Assembly (NCBI RefSeq): GCF_964340395.1
Contig: NC_135565.1
Coordinates: forward strand, 21,008,209-21,072,208
Source of the DNA: Glandiceps talaboti
Taxonomy: Eukaryota > Hemichordata > Enteropneusta > Spengelidae
Direction: 5' to 3'
DNA: 64,000 nt
This document shows, in pieces, positions 48,867-62,900 of this stretch. Every line of letters starts with the position of its first letter. Within the stretch, counting starts at the first letter, position 1. A model generated the notes under the pieces. The model had not been told where the DNA came from and ran no database searches. It saw only the letters and a list, made by a program, of their open reading frames with translations. The position numbers and the translations under genes were made by a program.

Positions 48867-51303
48867 CCAAGTCAACAGACAATTTCAAATCTGCCCTCTC
48901 CAACATTGATATCACCCATCTCATAGATCTTGCTCACCTGAACAATAATATCGTGGACAAGACCAGGGGTATTAAAAGTAAATCATGATACATATTTTGG
49001 ACATCACAACACCTCAACGACGAGGGCGCCCTAACATGGTATCTTACTTGCAGACTATTAAGTTTACAAGATCAGAGGTGTAATTGTACATGTTTTGTAT
49101 TACAACACTCGGTTCTGGTCCTAAACTGGACAAATTCGTTATTATGACATGTAAAATACGCCCTCTACGAGTTTAAACTTGTATTTACTTTTTGTACTTT
49201 AACCTAACTTTAATTATTCATACTCGTCACATTCCAACAAACAATCATCTGATTTACTAACCGTCTCGTCTTTGAAATTTCCAAGATCAGAGCGATTTTT
49301 GCCAAGTTATGTATACTACATTATTTTCCTATTTTATCATTTTTATTTTTAATATTACATTTTCTCCCCATTTATTATTAATATTTTCTAGTGGGCGATT
49401 TACAGTAGGAATTGTAAACCATCATGTTTTTCACGATGACGTCATCATGTTTTTCACTGGGGATCGGATGTTATATAATGTATTGGAGCGAGACAAGTGT
49501 ATTGATTTACGTAAGTGTAGGACTTGACATGATGTCCCCTGATATTTAAAAATGCACTCTTCATGTACCCCCCCCCCCCCAACAATAGTAAACCGTTTTT
49601 AAAATTCTTTATTTATTATTTATGCTGCGTCTTGGGTCATTTGTTTTAATTGTCGAGGTATATGAAAGTCATCACCTCTATGCCAGGGTACTGAAGTGTC
49701 CTCCCGAAAACACGGTGAAAAGATGTAGACTATGGGACTGAATGTTAAATATTAAACGTGTTGCATAATATAGAGGGTGACTACAATAATGTCGGCAATA
49801 TGCTATGATAAGAGATCACTTCTACTTATCTCTCTCTCTCAAACTTTAAAAAGTAAAAAATAAAATAAACACCCATGTAATACCTCGATAAATACATTGT
49901 AAAACAAAATTCATTTGGTTTAGTGTCAGAAATGCAAATGAAAAAAATGTAATATGACCAACCGTTTTGTGGTTGACAAGAAATTCAAATACAATGACGA
50001 TATGACGTAATAAAAAATGTCAAAGATAATAAAATCCACTTTAAATCATTAGTCAGACCAAGGCAAAGTCGTCAAGTTTTATTACAAGGGTTTAAATATT
50101 TTACTTGTAAAAAGTGGAATTCAAAGTTTCAAATAACCCAAATAACTGCACATAAAAATGTGGGAATATGTTGAACTTCTTTTAAAAAACACCCTGACTT
50201 TTTGAGCTCTGAGAAAATTCGACGGTTACACTGCTTCTTGATATTGTAAGTAGATACATAAGCTTATAATTTTGATAAATAATTTTACACAGCTTTCGGA
50301 ACATTAAACTTACAAACTTGGGATTTTTCTGAATTTTAAACGTGTACATTCCATGTCTGTATACTTTAAATCAGTAACGAATTCAAAATTCACATTTCAA
50401 TAATCAGTGTAATAAAAGGCTGCACGGTACTTCTACTGTACAAATCACGATTGCGACAAGCGCCTGATACTTAGTAACTGAAAGTGTTATAGCGCCCTCT
50501 CGTGACTACATCAGACGGCCGTTCATTTGCAATATGGAATCCGTTGAGTGATGAACGCACTCAGTGTTTCCTAGTTTTATCATCAAATAACAGCCGTCGA
50601 GTGACATCCAAATGAAACCAACTTTACACAACATAATCAACTAACATCAAAGAATGTACAGGTAAAGTTTTATAATTATTCTGCACACACAAGTAGTTTT
50701 ATGGCCAATATAAAATTCTCAGATGGAAATAGCATATGTTGAAGTCCGGACGTCATGACCGGTTTGCATGTGTTACTTCAAAAATACTCAAATTATGTCA
50801 CAAAATATTCTTGGATTTATCCAAAAATGTTTTAGTGTACATCAGTAAATGTAGCGACACCTGTATAGTGTCATTTCCAGTCATAATTTTTATCAGAAAG
50901 TGTGAAAATAAATAAATACTTGATCAGTCTAATGGTAATGGCTGTCGTATCGTAACGACGCGGTAAATACAAATTGTGACGTCACAACTTTCAACATATG
51001 AAAAATCCAATATTCCTCTAGTTCTGCACCAAAACATTCTCCAAAATGTTTACAAATATCATAAGAAACATCACAAAAAATAGCGACACACATGTAGAGT
51101 GTTTTTTATCCAAAAAAAATTCTCAAAATATGCAAACTAGAGAATATTTTTGTGCAGACAATGTTGTTTACAAGATTAAAGTGTTGTTGACCTCACATCT
51201 CTTTATTATCCTATATTCAATAAAATTCTCTGAGAATTTCACTAAAAATGATAAAATAATTTTTTTTATTGTAAAATATACACCGTAGTGTAAAGTAGAT
51301 TTC

Positions 51304-51309
51304 TTTATT
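51304..51309 (-). terminator. Poly(A) signal overlapping the stop codon (gene B)
   Basis: AATAAA on the minus strand containing the TAA stop, exactly as in copy A, with the same GT-rich region downstream. Confidence 0.58.
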
Positions 51310-52119
51310 TGGTGTAAACTCTGACACGGTTGAAGTCTGGGTCTGAAACTATAATCTTAGGCTGTCCATACTTACTAACAGCAATGAAACGACCCCAGTG
51401 TAGATAATCTCCAAATCTTTCAACTTCTTCTCCATTCTTTGTATATTTCACAATCCCCCTACCTAACTCCCTAGGGTACTGAATATTATAAACATTGTCC
51501 CATAAATCTACACTTAGCCCATAGGGTCTCCTCACATCACTACACATTGTGAACAGATATTGTAATTGTTTACCAAACACTTTGATGCTACCATCCTCAC
51601 CACTTCTGCCCCTGTCAGAGACAATTACATTGTTATCACTATTGACCACAACACACTGAGGGTTATAGAGTAGACTTGGCTGGACATGACCTCCAACCTC
51701 TGCTACACTTTCACCATTCATGTCATACTTGACCACTCTGTGACCTTTGTCATCGGTGACAACAAATCCTTCATCCAGTAAAGTAATTGCTCTTGGTTTA
51801 ATGTCATCATTTTGACAAAATGTTTGAGTAGTTTTAGAAGATTTGTCAAACATGACGACTTGGTCATTACCAGAATCTGTCATGAAATATGTATTGCTTG
51901 TTGTCACGGCAACATCATAAGGTTTGAATTTATTAGGAAAGTGACCATCAAATCTAATTTCAGAGTCAACTTCATAAGTTGATTTCAAGGTGAGTACACT
52001 ATTGTTGTCTTCGTCTGCCATGACCACTTGACCAAGGTGAGTTGTGGTCACTCCTTGCACTTGTTTGAACTTTACTGGACCACTTTGACCATACAGTGTC
52101 TTGGTTACTTTCCACTGAC
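51305..52119 (-). CDS. Gene B last exon: NHL-repeat beta-propeller
   Basis: Terminal exon with the same acceptor (TTACATTACAG|GT) and the same terminal residues (RVRVYTK stop) as gene A. 271 codons, one fewer than copy A because of a small indel around GDYLHWGRF versus [10 protein letters not shown]. Six NHL blades are retained. Differences from copy A cluster on exposed loops (KTLYGQSG versus MDLDGKNG at the start; RGRSGEDG versus YGRSYGDG). The frame is intact. Confidence 0.82.
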
Positions 52120-55100
52120 CTGTAATGTAAACAAAGGTCAAAGGTCAAACATCAGACTACACATTCAATACAACTGGCAAATTAGAATATTCTTCCTTAG
52201 ATAGAATTGCTATAAATTGCATTTATAACTTTTTTTATGAGGGGAAAATTTAGTTGTGATATGATATGATGTATGACATGTTTTTTTGAAGTCAAATATT
52301 GAATTTCCATGGCAACTATCCATGGAAAATAAACATTTAATATTCATGAAAAATTAAATTTGTAAAACTATTATAGACAACTTTTTAATTTAATTGATGT
52401 TTTGTTCATTTATACAACTAATTAACAAAAACTTCAAAATTTAATTCACATAAGGAAGGTAGGGTAACCATAGCAACAATATTTACAAATTCTGTTCAAA
52501 AATTATGTTTTCTTTATAGTTTTTGTTCTAAGTGAGATAGAACGTTCAAACTTAAATTTTCTTAACAAGTAGTGATTACATAGAATTTTGGAAAATGTTA
52601 TGTTCAAAAAGATTTATTGGTTACCATGGCAACCTTTTTTTAATTCTGCCTTTCTTTCAATCTTGACATCCCATACATTATGGTGTGGGAAACATTTTTA
52701 AAGTATCACTCTCTGGTCATGGTAACAAATGGAGAGTTTGTTAAATGCAAATTTAGGTAAAATTATGTGGTTTCTATGGTAACCATTTGAGTAGAAATCC
52801 ATTTTTTACAAATTTTTTGCCTGTTAGCAGATAGATTGAATGTTACATATATTACATAAAAATAAACATGCACTAAAAACTGATTATATCTGACATTAAT
52901 TACCTGGAGAATTTTTAAAAAAATATTTAATATAAATTTGAAAATATATGAAATAATCATGCAATGTGCATGAAATAAATATGGTAACCTAAGTTAGTGT
53001 GGATATCAATTCATTTACATAATTAACATCAAATGATTTGGCTTTGACATAGATTATAGGAACTGTCATAAATCAGTGTTCTCCAAAATGTCTTCATAAG
53101 TGAGGTGAATGACAGGTAATGTCTGTGGTAATAGTTCTAGACCCTGAAAAGGAGAAATCTTAGATCTGATAAACTGATAGTTTTTATTAAAAGTTGAAGT
53201 GGTGTGGAAGACAAGTTTTGTTTATAGTAAAAAAAAATTGGAAACTTCACAGAAGCCTGGAACTCTTATCACCACTGTGTTCAGGTTAGTGTGGATATCA
53301 AGTCATTTACACAATTAACATCAAAGTGGTGTGGAAGACAAGTTATTTATAGTAAAAATCCCTTATCACTGTGTTCAGGTTGAATACTGGAAATGTGATG
53401 TCAGTATATGCAGTGTCAAAGGTCACATAGATATAATGTCAAAGGTCACCTCTACTTGTTCATGTGAAGATAGGAGATATGTTTATTTTTCCCCCTCATC
53501 CTACTGGAAGGACTTTAGGATTTTAAAAATAAATTATGATATATCATATATTTATATTTTATCTAATATTGGTGTTCATTTTATTCTTTTTACAGATATT
53601 AAGGAGATATTAAAAAAGAAGAATTCCTTCATCCCAGCAATGTGTATGTTATGATTTAGTATAGTGTCAAAAACAAAGAAGTCATTCCTTGGTATTCTTC
53701 AATCAAGTCCCATTCTACAACTACTGTGCATACCAATGATGATGTCATATCCATCAAAGATGACAACAAAGATTGGATAAAAGACAAGAACTGAAGATGA
53801 GTCAAGATGACAATACCATGAACTGTATGAGATCATCTAATAATTTACCGTAAGGTAAACAAACCAAACGGCTCTTTTCAGAGCCAATACATCCTCCAAA
53901 AAGAGATACCGTTACCATAGCAATACACAAGAGCACAAACTAGATCACATTGTTACCTCTTCTCTTCTTAAAATGTAAAACGTTGCATTACAACAGAAAA
54001 CCAATTATCCCCTAGCTATGTTGTTAAAACGTATACTTAGATAACAGTAGAAAATATAGACTAAACTTATTTACCATTTCAACTATTTGTACCAACAAAC
54101 TTACATCAGAACACTGGACTTTCTAATTGCATGCTCCATAATGTAAACCATATCACAGTTCCTCTATCATCAATGACCATATATACACTTGTACAGTATT
54201 ATACAGTAATTATATCTACAAATTTTAGACGTAGACAATGTTTTCTCTATTTATAGATCTAAACACTGATACATACTGGGGGATCAATAAATCTCTCAAA
54301 CAATTTCTTAAAATAATACTAATGGCTTTGGCCCTTGTAACGTTTAAGAGCAACAAAGGAATTCAAACTTGAAACACTAACACTTTCTATATGTACCTGT
54401 AAATTCAAACTTGAAACACTAACACTCTATACATACCTGTAAATTCAAACTTGAAACACTAACACTTTCTATACATACCTGTAAATTCAAACTTGAAACA
54501 CTAACACTTTCTGTACATACCTGTAAATTCAAACTTGAAACACTAACACTTTCTATACATACCTGTAAATTCAAACTTGAAACACTAACACTTTCTATAC
54601 ATATCTGTAAATTCAAACTTGAAACACTAACACTTTCTATACATACCTGTAAATTCAAACTTGAAACACAAACACTTTCTATACATACCTGTAAATTCAA
54701 ACTTGAAACACTAACACTTTCTATACATACCTGTAAATTCAAACTTGAAACACTAACACTTTCTGTACATATCTGTAAATTCAAACTTGAAACACTAACA
54801 CTTTCTATACATACCTGTAAATTCAAACTTGAAACACTAACACTTTCTATACATACCTGTAAATTCAAACTTGAAACACTAACACTTTCTATACATACCT
54901 GTAAATTCAAACTTGAAACACAAACACTTTCTATACATACCTGTAAATGGTAGACATTAAAGGGGCACAAGCTGAGTTTGGAAGGTTTTTTGGGTTAATT
55001 TTTGTTGCCTACGAGATGTTATTTATTTTATTCAACTCACTGAAACATGCTAAATCATTGCTTACTGTTGGCTGAAATCAAACCTGATATTTAGATATAT

Positions 55101-56252
55101 TATATTAATGATTAAATGATGTATTTTTTGGCATGTACCAACAAATCCGAGAAATTCTCAAGTATGATATGAACTTCTCAGTGGGCATCTCCAGTAAAAT
55201 TCCAAGACATGAATTAGCAGGTCCACAGCTGGTGTAAGTATTTAGTTTTCGTTTTAACTTAATATAAACTATTCCAGAGGCTACAAAAACTCATAGCTTA
55301 TTGATTGATTGAATGATTGTTACATTGAAACTCTCTGAATGGTGGCACCTGCAAAGTTATGATAATCTTTGCTGTGAAATAATTTTGACTCAGAATTAGA
55401 AGGGATGCATAACCATATATATACTAAATATAATATCATTTGTTGTGTTTCACATACAGTTCAGGTCCCTTTAAGCAAACATTTCAGATTACTGAACATG
55501 TTTTTCCTATCACTTCTGTCCCAGGTAAAGGATATTACATGGGTGTGAAAACTTAGTGTTCCTGATGTGTTGGAAATATGTATATTCAAATCAGGTAGAT
55601 AATACTATCACTTTTAGTGTGCAACATTCTACACTGAAAATGAATTATACTGTGAAACCAAAAGTCATGTATTGTGTTTTCAGATTTTTTATGCAAGTTT
55701 TTTTCCACATAATTTTTTCATTTCTTCTCATTGTGACTAATGAAAGCCACATGTAAAAACTGAAAAAACAGTAGAATAAATAGGGGAAAACAAAATTAAA
55801 CTTTGTCATGGATTGATGCTAACTGCCAATGAATGGCTAATTGAATTCACCAAATATAAGGACAATAAATGGACAAAGTAAATATTTAACCCTCCTTATC
55901 ATAGAAATCAGTCATTATATAAAACATGTATTTAAACTTATTGTGCATGTTTTCTAATAACCTATCATTTTTATCTGCATACTAGATAAATTACTGGTAT
56001 GTTTGATGTGGAGCATTGAGCTGTACAGACATTTGTCCACCCATTCATTGAAAACCTCATCTGTACAGTTAGCAAAAAGATTCAACAAAGATACCAAGCA
56101 GGAGGTAATAGTTCTTCAACAATACATGAATAAAATGTAGATGGATAAATGGATGGATGGATGATGAAGGGAGGAAGAGATTTAAGGAAGGTTGAACTTT
56201 ATAGCTATGGCATGGATGTGTATGTGTGTGTATTTTCACAATGTATGTTTGA

Positions 56253-56311
<59 letters not shown>

Positions 56312-56534
56312 AATGAATTAATGAATATATTTATGGAAGGTTGAAGGGAGAGTTGTATAGATAGAGGGATGTATAGTGATGATGGTATGGATGGATAGAT
56401 GAATGTGTGTCGATGGATGAATTTATGTACATATTGAGGGATGGATGGATAAATATATTGTCGGTAGGAGGGATGCATGTATAGATGTATTGATGAAGTG
56501 GGGGAGGGGGAGATGTCTGTATGTGTGTATATTG

Positions 56535-56566
<32 letters not shown>

Positions 56567-56898
56567 TGTATGTATGTATGTATGTTTGTTTGTAAGTTGA
56601 ACGGAAGTCTTATCTGTTCAGTCACAGTCAGGGGTCATGTTTTTATTATGATTGTCTGCGTCTAATCACTCTTCCCTGGATGCCATTAATTGGATCTCAT
56701 ACACAGCAAATACACTCCTGCCACTGACATTTGATAAATTTGCTACTCTGCTGATACACCGGTCTTCACGCTTTTCCCTGATTGGTCAATATAGCCTCAT
56801 TTGTAACTGTCAGTCGAAAATTTAACGCCCAGCCGGAGTACATGTATGTATGTATGTATGTATGTATGTATGTATATGTATGTATGTATGTATGTATG

Positions 56899-56930
<32 letters not shown>

Positions 56931-59900
56931 TGTCTAGTATGTATGTGTGTATGTATGTATGTATGTATGTATGTATGCATGTATGTATGTATGTATGTAT
57001 GTATGTATGTATGTATGTATGTATGTATGTATGTATGTATGTATATGTGTATCTGTGTGTATGTAATATGTATATGTAATAGGGAGAGTGAGTTAATTAG
57101 TGAGTGAGAAGTATGGATGGCTGGATGGAATGATGGATGGAGAGATGAATCGAATAGATGTATGATTTAGTAAAAGTGTCATGACATTTTTTTGTCCTGC
57201 TTTGTTTTAGTGTCAACCTTATCAACTTTTTTTATTGCAGTAGTCATCACTCAGAAAATTCAAAGGTTTATTGGCTCATCCACTTTGTTACTCCAATACA
57301 CTTATGGTAAGTAGCTCTACCTTCAAACCTCAGAATACAAATGACTTTTATTGATAGACTTTTCATTGTGGTGTCATGGTCCATAACTAATAATGTGTAT
57401 CTACCATCAGTATTTTCATTTTATCAGTACAGTACATTGTATACATCACATATCTACAACTATACATATTGTATACATCATATATCTACAAGTGTACACA
57501 TTGTATACATCATATATCTACAAGTGTACACATTGTATACATCATATATCTACCACTATACACATTGTATACACCATATATCTACAAGTGTACACATTGT
57601 ATACATCATATATCTACAAGTGTACACATTGTATACACCATATATCTACCACTATACACATTGTATACATCATATATCTACAAGTGTACACATTGTATAC
57701 ATCATATATCTACCACTATACACATTGTATACATCATATATCTACAAGTGTACACATTGTATACATCATATATATACAAGTGTATACATTGTATGCATCA
57801 TATATCTACAAGTGTACACATTGTATACATCATATATCTACAAGTGTACATATTGTATACACCATATATCTACAAGTGTACACATTGTATACATCATATA
57901 TCTACAAGTGTACACATTGTATACATCATATATATACAAGTGTATACATTGTATGCATCATATATCTACCACTATACACATTGTATACATCATATATCTA
58001 CAAGTGTACACATTGTATACATCATACATCTACAAGTGTACACATTGTATACATCATATATCTACAAGTGTACACATTGTATGCATCATATATCTACAAG
58101 TGTACACATTGTATACATCATATACAAGTGTACACATTGTATACATCATATATCTACAAGTGTACACAATTTGTATACACCATATATCTACAAGTGTACA
58201 CATTGTATACATCATAAATCTACAAGTATACATATTGTATGCATCATATATCTACAAACGTACACATTGTATACATCATATATCAACAAGTGTACACATT
58301 GTATACATCATATATCTACAAGTGTACACATTGTATACATCATATATATACAAGTGTATACATTGTATGCATCATATATCTACCACTATACACATTGTAT
58401 ACATCATATATCTACAAGTGTACACATTGTATACATCATATATCTACAAGTGTACACAATTTGTATACATCATATATTTACAAATGTACACATTGTATGC
58501 AACATATATCTACAAGTGTACACATTGTATGCATCATATATCTACAAGTGTACACATTGTATACATCATATATCTACAAGTGTACACATTGTATACATCA
58601 TATATCTACAAGTGTACACATTGTATGCATCATATATCTACAAGTGTACACATTGTATGCATCATATATCTACAAACGTACACATTGTATACATCATATA
58701 TCTACAAGTGTACACATTGTATACATCATATATCTACCACTATACACATTGTATACATCATATATCTACCACTATACACATTGTATACATCATATATCTA
58801 CAAGTGTACACATTGTATACATCATATACCTACCACTATACACATTGTATGCATCATATATCTACAAACATACACATTGTATACATCATATATCTACCAC
58901 TATACACATTGTATACATCATATATCTACAAGTGTACACATTGTATACATCATATATCTACAAGTGTACACATTGTATACATCATATATCTTCAAGTGTA
59001 CACAATAAATACATCATATATCTACAAGTGTACACATTGTATACAACATATATCTACAAGTGTACACATTGTATACATCGTATATCTACAAGTATACACA
59101 GTGTACACATTGTATACATCATATATCTACCACTATACACATTGTATACATCATATATCTACAAGTGTAAACATTGTATACACCATATATCTATAAGTGT
59201 ACACATTGTATACATCATATATCTACAAGTGTGCACATTGTATACATCATATATCTACAAGTGTACACATTGTATACATCATATATCTACAAGTATACAT
59301 ATTGTATGCATCATATATCTACAAACGTACACATTGTATACATCATATATCAACAAGTGTACACATTGTATACATCATATATCTACAAGTGTACACATTG
59401 TATACATCATATATCTACAAGTGTATACATTGTATGCATCATATATCTACCACTATACACATTGTATACATCATATATCTACAAGTGTACACATTGTATA
59501 CATCATATATCTACAAGTGTACACAATTTGTATACATCATATATTTACAAATGTACACATTGTATGCAACATATATCTACAAGTGTACACATTGTATGCA
59601 TCATATATCTACAAGTGTACACATTGTATACATCATATATCTACAAGTGTACACATTGTATACATCATATATCTACAAGTGTACACATTGTATGCATCAT
59701 ATATCTACAAGTGTACACATTGTATGCATCATATATCTACAAACGTACACATTGTATACATCATATATCTACAAGTGTACACATTGTATACATCTACAAA
59801 CATTGTATACATCTACAAGTATACACATTGTATACACCATATATCTACAAGTGTACACATTGTATACATCTACAAGTATACACATTGTATATATCATATC

Positions 59901-62900
59901 TCTACAAGTGCACACATATCTCTACAAGTGTACACATTGTGTACATCATATATCTACAAGTATACACATTGTATACATCATATACGGTATCTACAAGTGT
60001 ACACATTGTATACACCATATATCTACAAGTGTACACATTGTATACAGCATATATCTACAAGTGTACACATTGTATACATCATATATCTACAAGTGTACAC
60101 ATTGTATGCATTATATATCTACAAGTGTACACATTGTATACATCATATATCTACAAGTGTACACATTGTATACATTATATATCTACAAGTGTACACATTG
60201 TATACATCATATATCTACAAGTGTACACATTGTATGCATCATATATCTACAAGTGTACACATTGTATACATCTACAAGTATACACATTGTATACATTATA
60301 TATCTACAAATGTACTAATTGTATACATATATCTATAAGTGTACACATTGTATACATCATATATCTACAAGTGTACACATTGTATACATCATATATCTAT
60401 AAGTGTACACATTGTATACATCATATATCTACAAGTGTACACATTGTATACAGCATATATCTACAAGTGCACACATTGTATACATCATACATCTACAAGT
60501 GTACACATTGTATACATCATATATCTACAAGTGTACACATTGTATACATCATATATCTACAAGTGTACACATTGTATACATCATATATCTACAAGTGTAC
60601 ACATTGTATACATTATATATCTACAAGTGTACACATTGTATACAGCATATATCTACAAGTGTACACATTGTATACACCATATATCTAAAAGTGTACACAT
60701 TGTATACATCATATATCTACAAGTGTACACATTGTATACATCATATATCTACAGGTGTACCCATTGTCAAAATCAACTAACACAACGTGGTTCAACTGTG
60801 CATGAGAAAAACTATGTTCATTTTACAACAAACAAGGATAGCGTAAATACATAGCTTCCGGAAAACTTTCGGAAATTCTGTTCCACTTTGGAAAGGTATC
60901 TTTTTTTGATTGATAAAGGGTTAATAGATATGCTGCTCACTGTAGACATATCAAATCATGACATAAACTTGCATTTGACACTTTCATTTTCAAAATTAAC
61001 CCATGTAAAAAGTTGCCATTTGGCCAAAAAATTGCCCAATTTCTTGGTATTTGCCAAAATATTGGCCAATATTTTGAGACTTCCCAAAATATTGGCCAAT
61101 ATTTTGAGACTTCCCAAAATATTGGCCAATATTTTGTGAGTTTGCCAATATATTGGCCAATATATTTTCAGCTCTCAAATAAACTGCCCAATATATTTTT
61201 CCTAAATGAATGTATTTGGTCAATATATTGGTTTCCTTTAAACAATTTTACCATTTTGTCCCCACAGTTACAAAATTTACTACTTGTAACATGTTTTAGT
61301 CGAGGTATGTAAAGGTACTTAAAATGTTAAACTGAGACCATGAACTGAGAGTCTCAGTTGCAAAAAAATAGCCATCTGAGACTAGTCTCAGTTTGCCAGT
61401 CTCAAATGGCAAAAAAAAAATCCATGGTTAGAGTGTTTAATATGTTCTTAGGATTTCGATACTTGTTTGTGTACACAACTGTTGTGTACACATCTAGTAC
61501 AAACACACAACTGTTGTGTACACATCTAGTACAAACACACAACTGTTGTGTATACAACTAGTACAAACACACAACTGTTGTGTACACATCTAGTACAAAC
61601 ACACAACTGTTGTGTACACATTTAGTACAAACACACAACTGTTGTGTACACATCTAGTACAAACACACAACTGTTGTGTACACATCTAGTACAAACACAC
61701 AACTATTGTGTACACATCTAGTACAAACACACAACTATTGTGTACACATCTAGTACAAACACACAACTGTTGTGTACATATTTCGTACAAACACACAACT
61801 GTTGTGTATACATCTAGTACAAACACACAACTGTTGTGTACATATTTAGTACAAACACACACACCTGTTGTGTACACATCTAGTACAAACACACACATCT
61901 GTTGTGTACACATCTAGTACAAACACACAACTGTTGTGTACATATTTAGTACAAACACACACACAACTGTTGTGTACACATCTAGTACAAACACACACAT
62001 CTGTTGTGTACACATCTAGTACAAACACACAACTGTTGTGTACATATTTAGTACAAACACACATCTGTTGTGTACACATCTAGTACAAACACAGCTGTTG
62101 AATACACTTCTAGTACAAACAGTGACAGTGACAGTGACAAATCCAAGTTTAAATCTAATAATCTATGCTTACTACTAACCTTTAACTTCGCCTTTTATCT
62201 TCAATATCTCAAATTCAAGTCTACTAATCTCCTTCAGTTTAGCAATATTCTTCTTTTGCAGATCCTCAACTTCTTTCTTCAGATTGGTGACTTCTTCTTT
62301 TAGTTGTCGGTTTTCCTCTGAAAGAGATGTTTCCCTTTCCTTCCCTGTAGATTCCCTCAACTCATTATTTTCCTTACTTAAGTGAATTATTTTGTCTAAA
62401 AGAACTGCCTTCTCTTTTTCACTTTCACCTAAATTCTCTTTAAGTATTTCTATTTGGATATCTCTCTCTTTAACAGTTGCTTGCAGCACAGCAACATCTA
62501 CTTTCATTTTTTCGTTTTCTTTGACAGTTTTATTTAGAACTTGGATTCTATCATTGCATTCTTTTATCTGTCCCTGTAAACTTGTAATGGTGGTTTTAAG
62601 TTCATATGTCTCTGTTCTTAGCTCTCTGTTTTGACTTTTTAGTTTGGTTTCTCTTTCACCGTCACCATCAGCCGCTTCTTGTTGACTTGATACTGTCATG
62701 TCATCTACAAAACAAAAATCATATTTAGTGTTACAATAAATTAAGACTTAGTACTGCTCCAAATACTTGAAAAATAAAATCCTAGATTTCAACCCAACTC
62801 CTCAGGTATTCTTCAGGGGAAGATGACCTTAGAACTCATGTTAAAACCTAAGTGTTATCAGTAAAATAGAAAACGAATATTGGCCAGTGTATGCAAATTA

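Larger units (their letters stand above)
45661..60860. repeat. Segmental duplication, copy B
   Basis: Direct copy of 1-16100. Similarity stops after about 60860 (TAAATACATAGC). Private features are a hAT-like MITE at 45710-45931, an insertion at about 54947-55195, an expanded 42-bp repeat, and reduced 38-bp and CT repeats. Confidence 0.9.
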
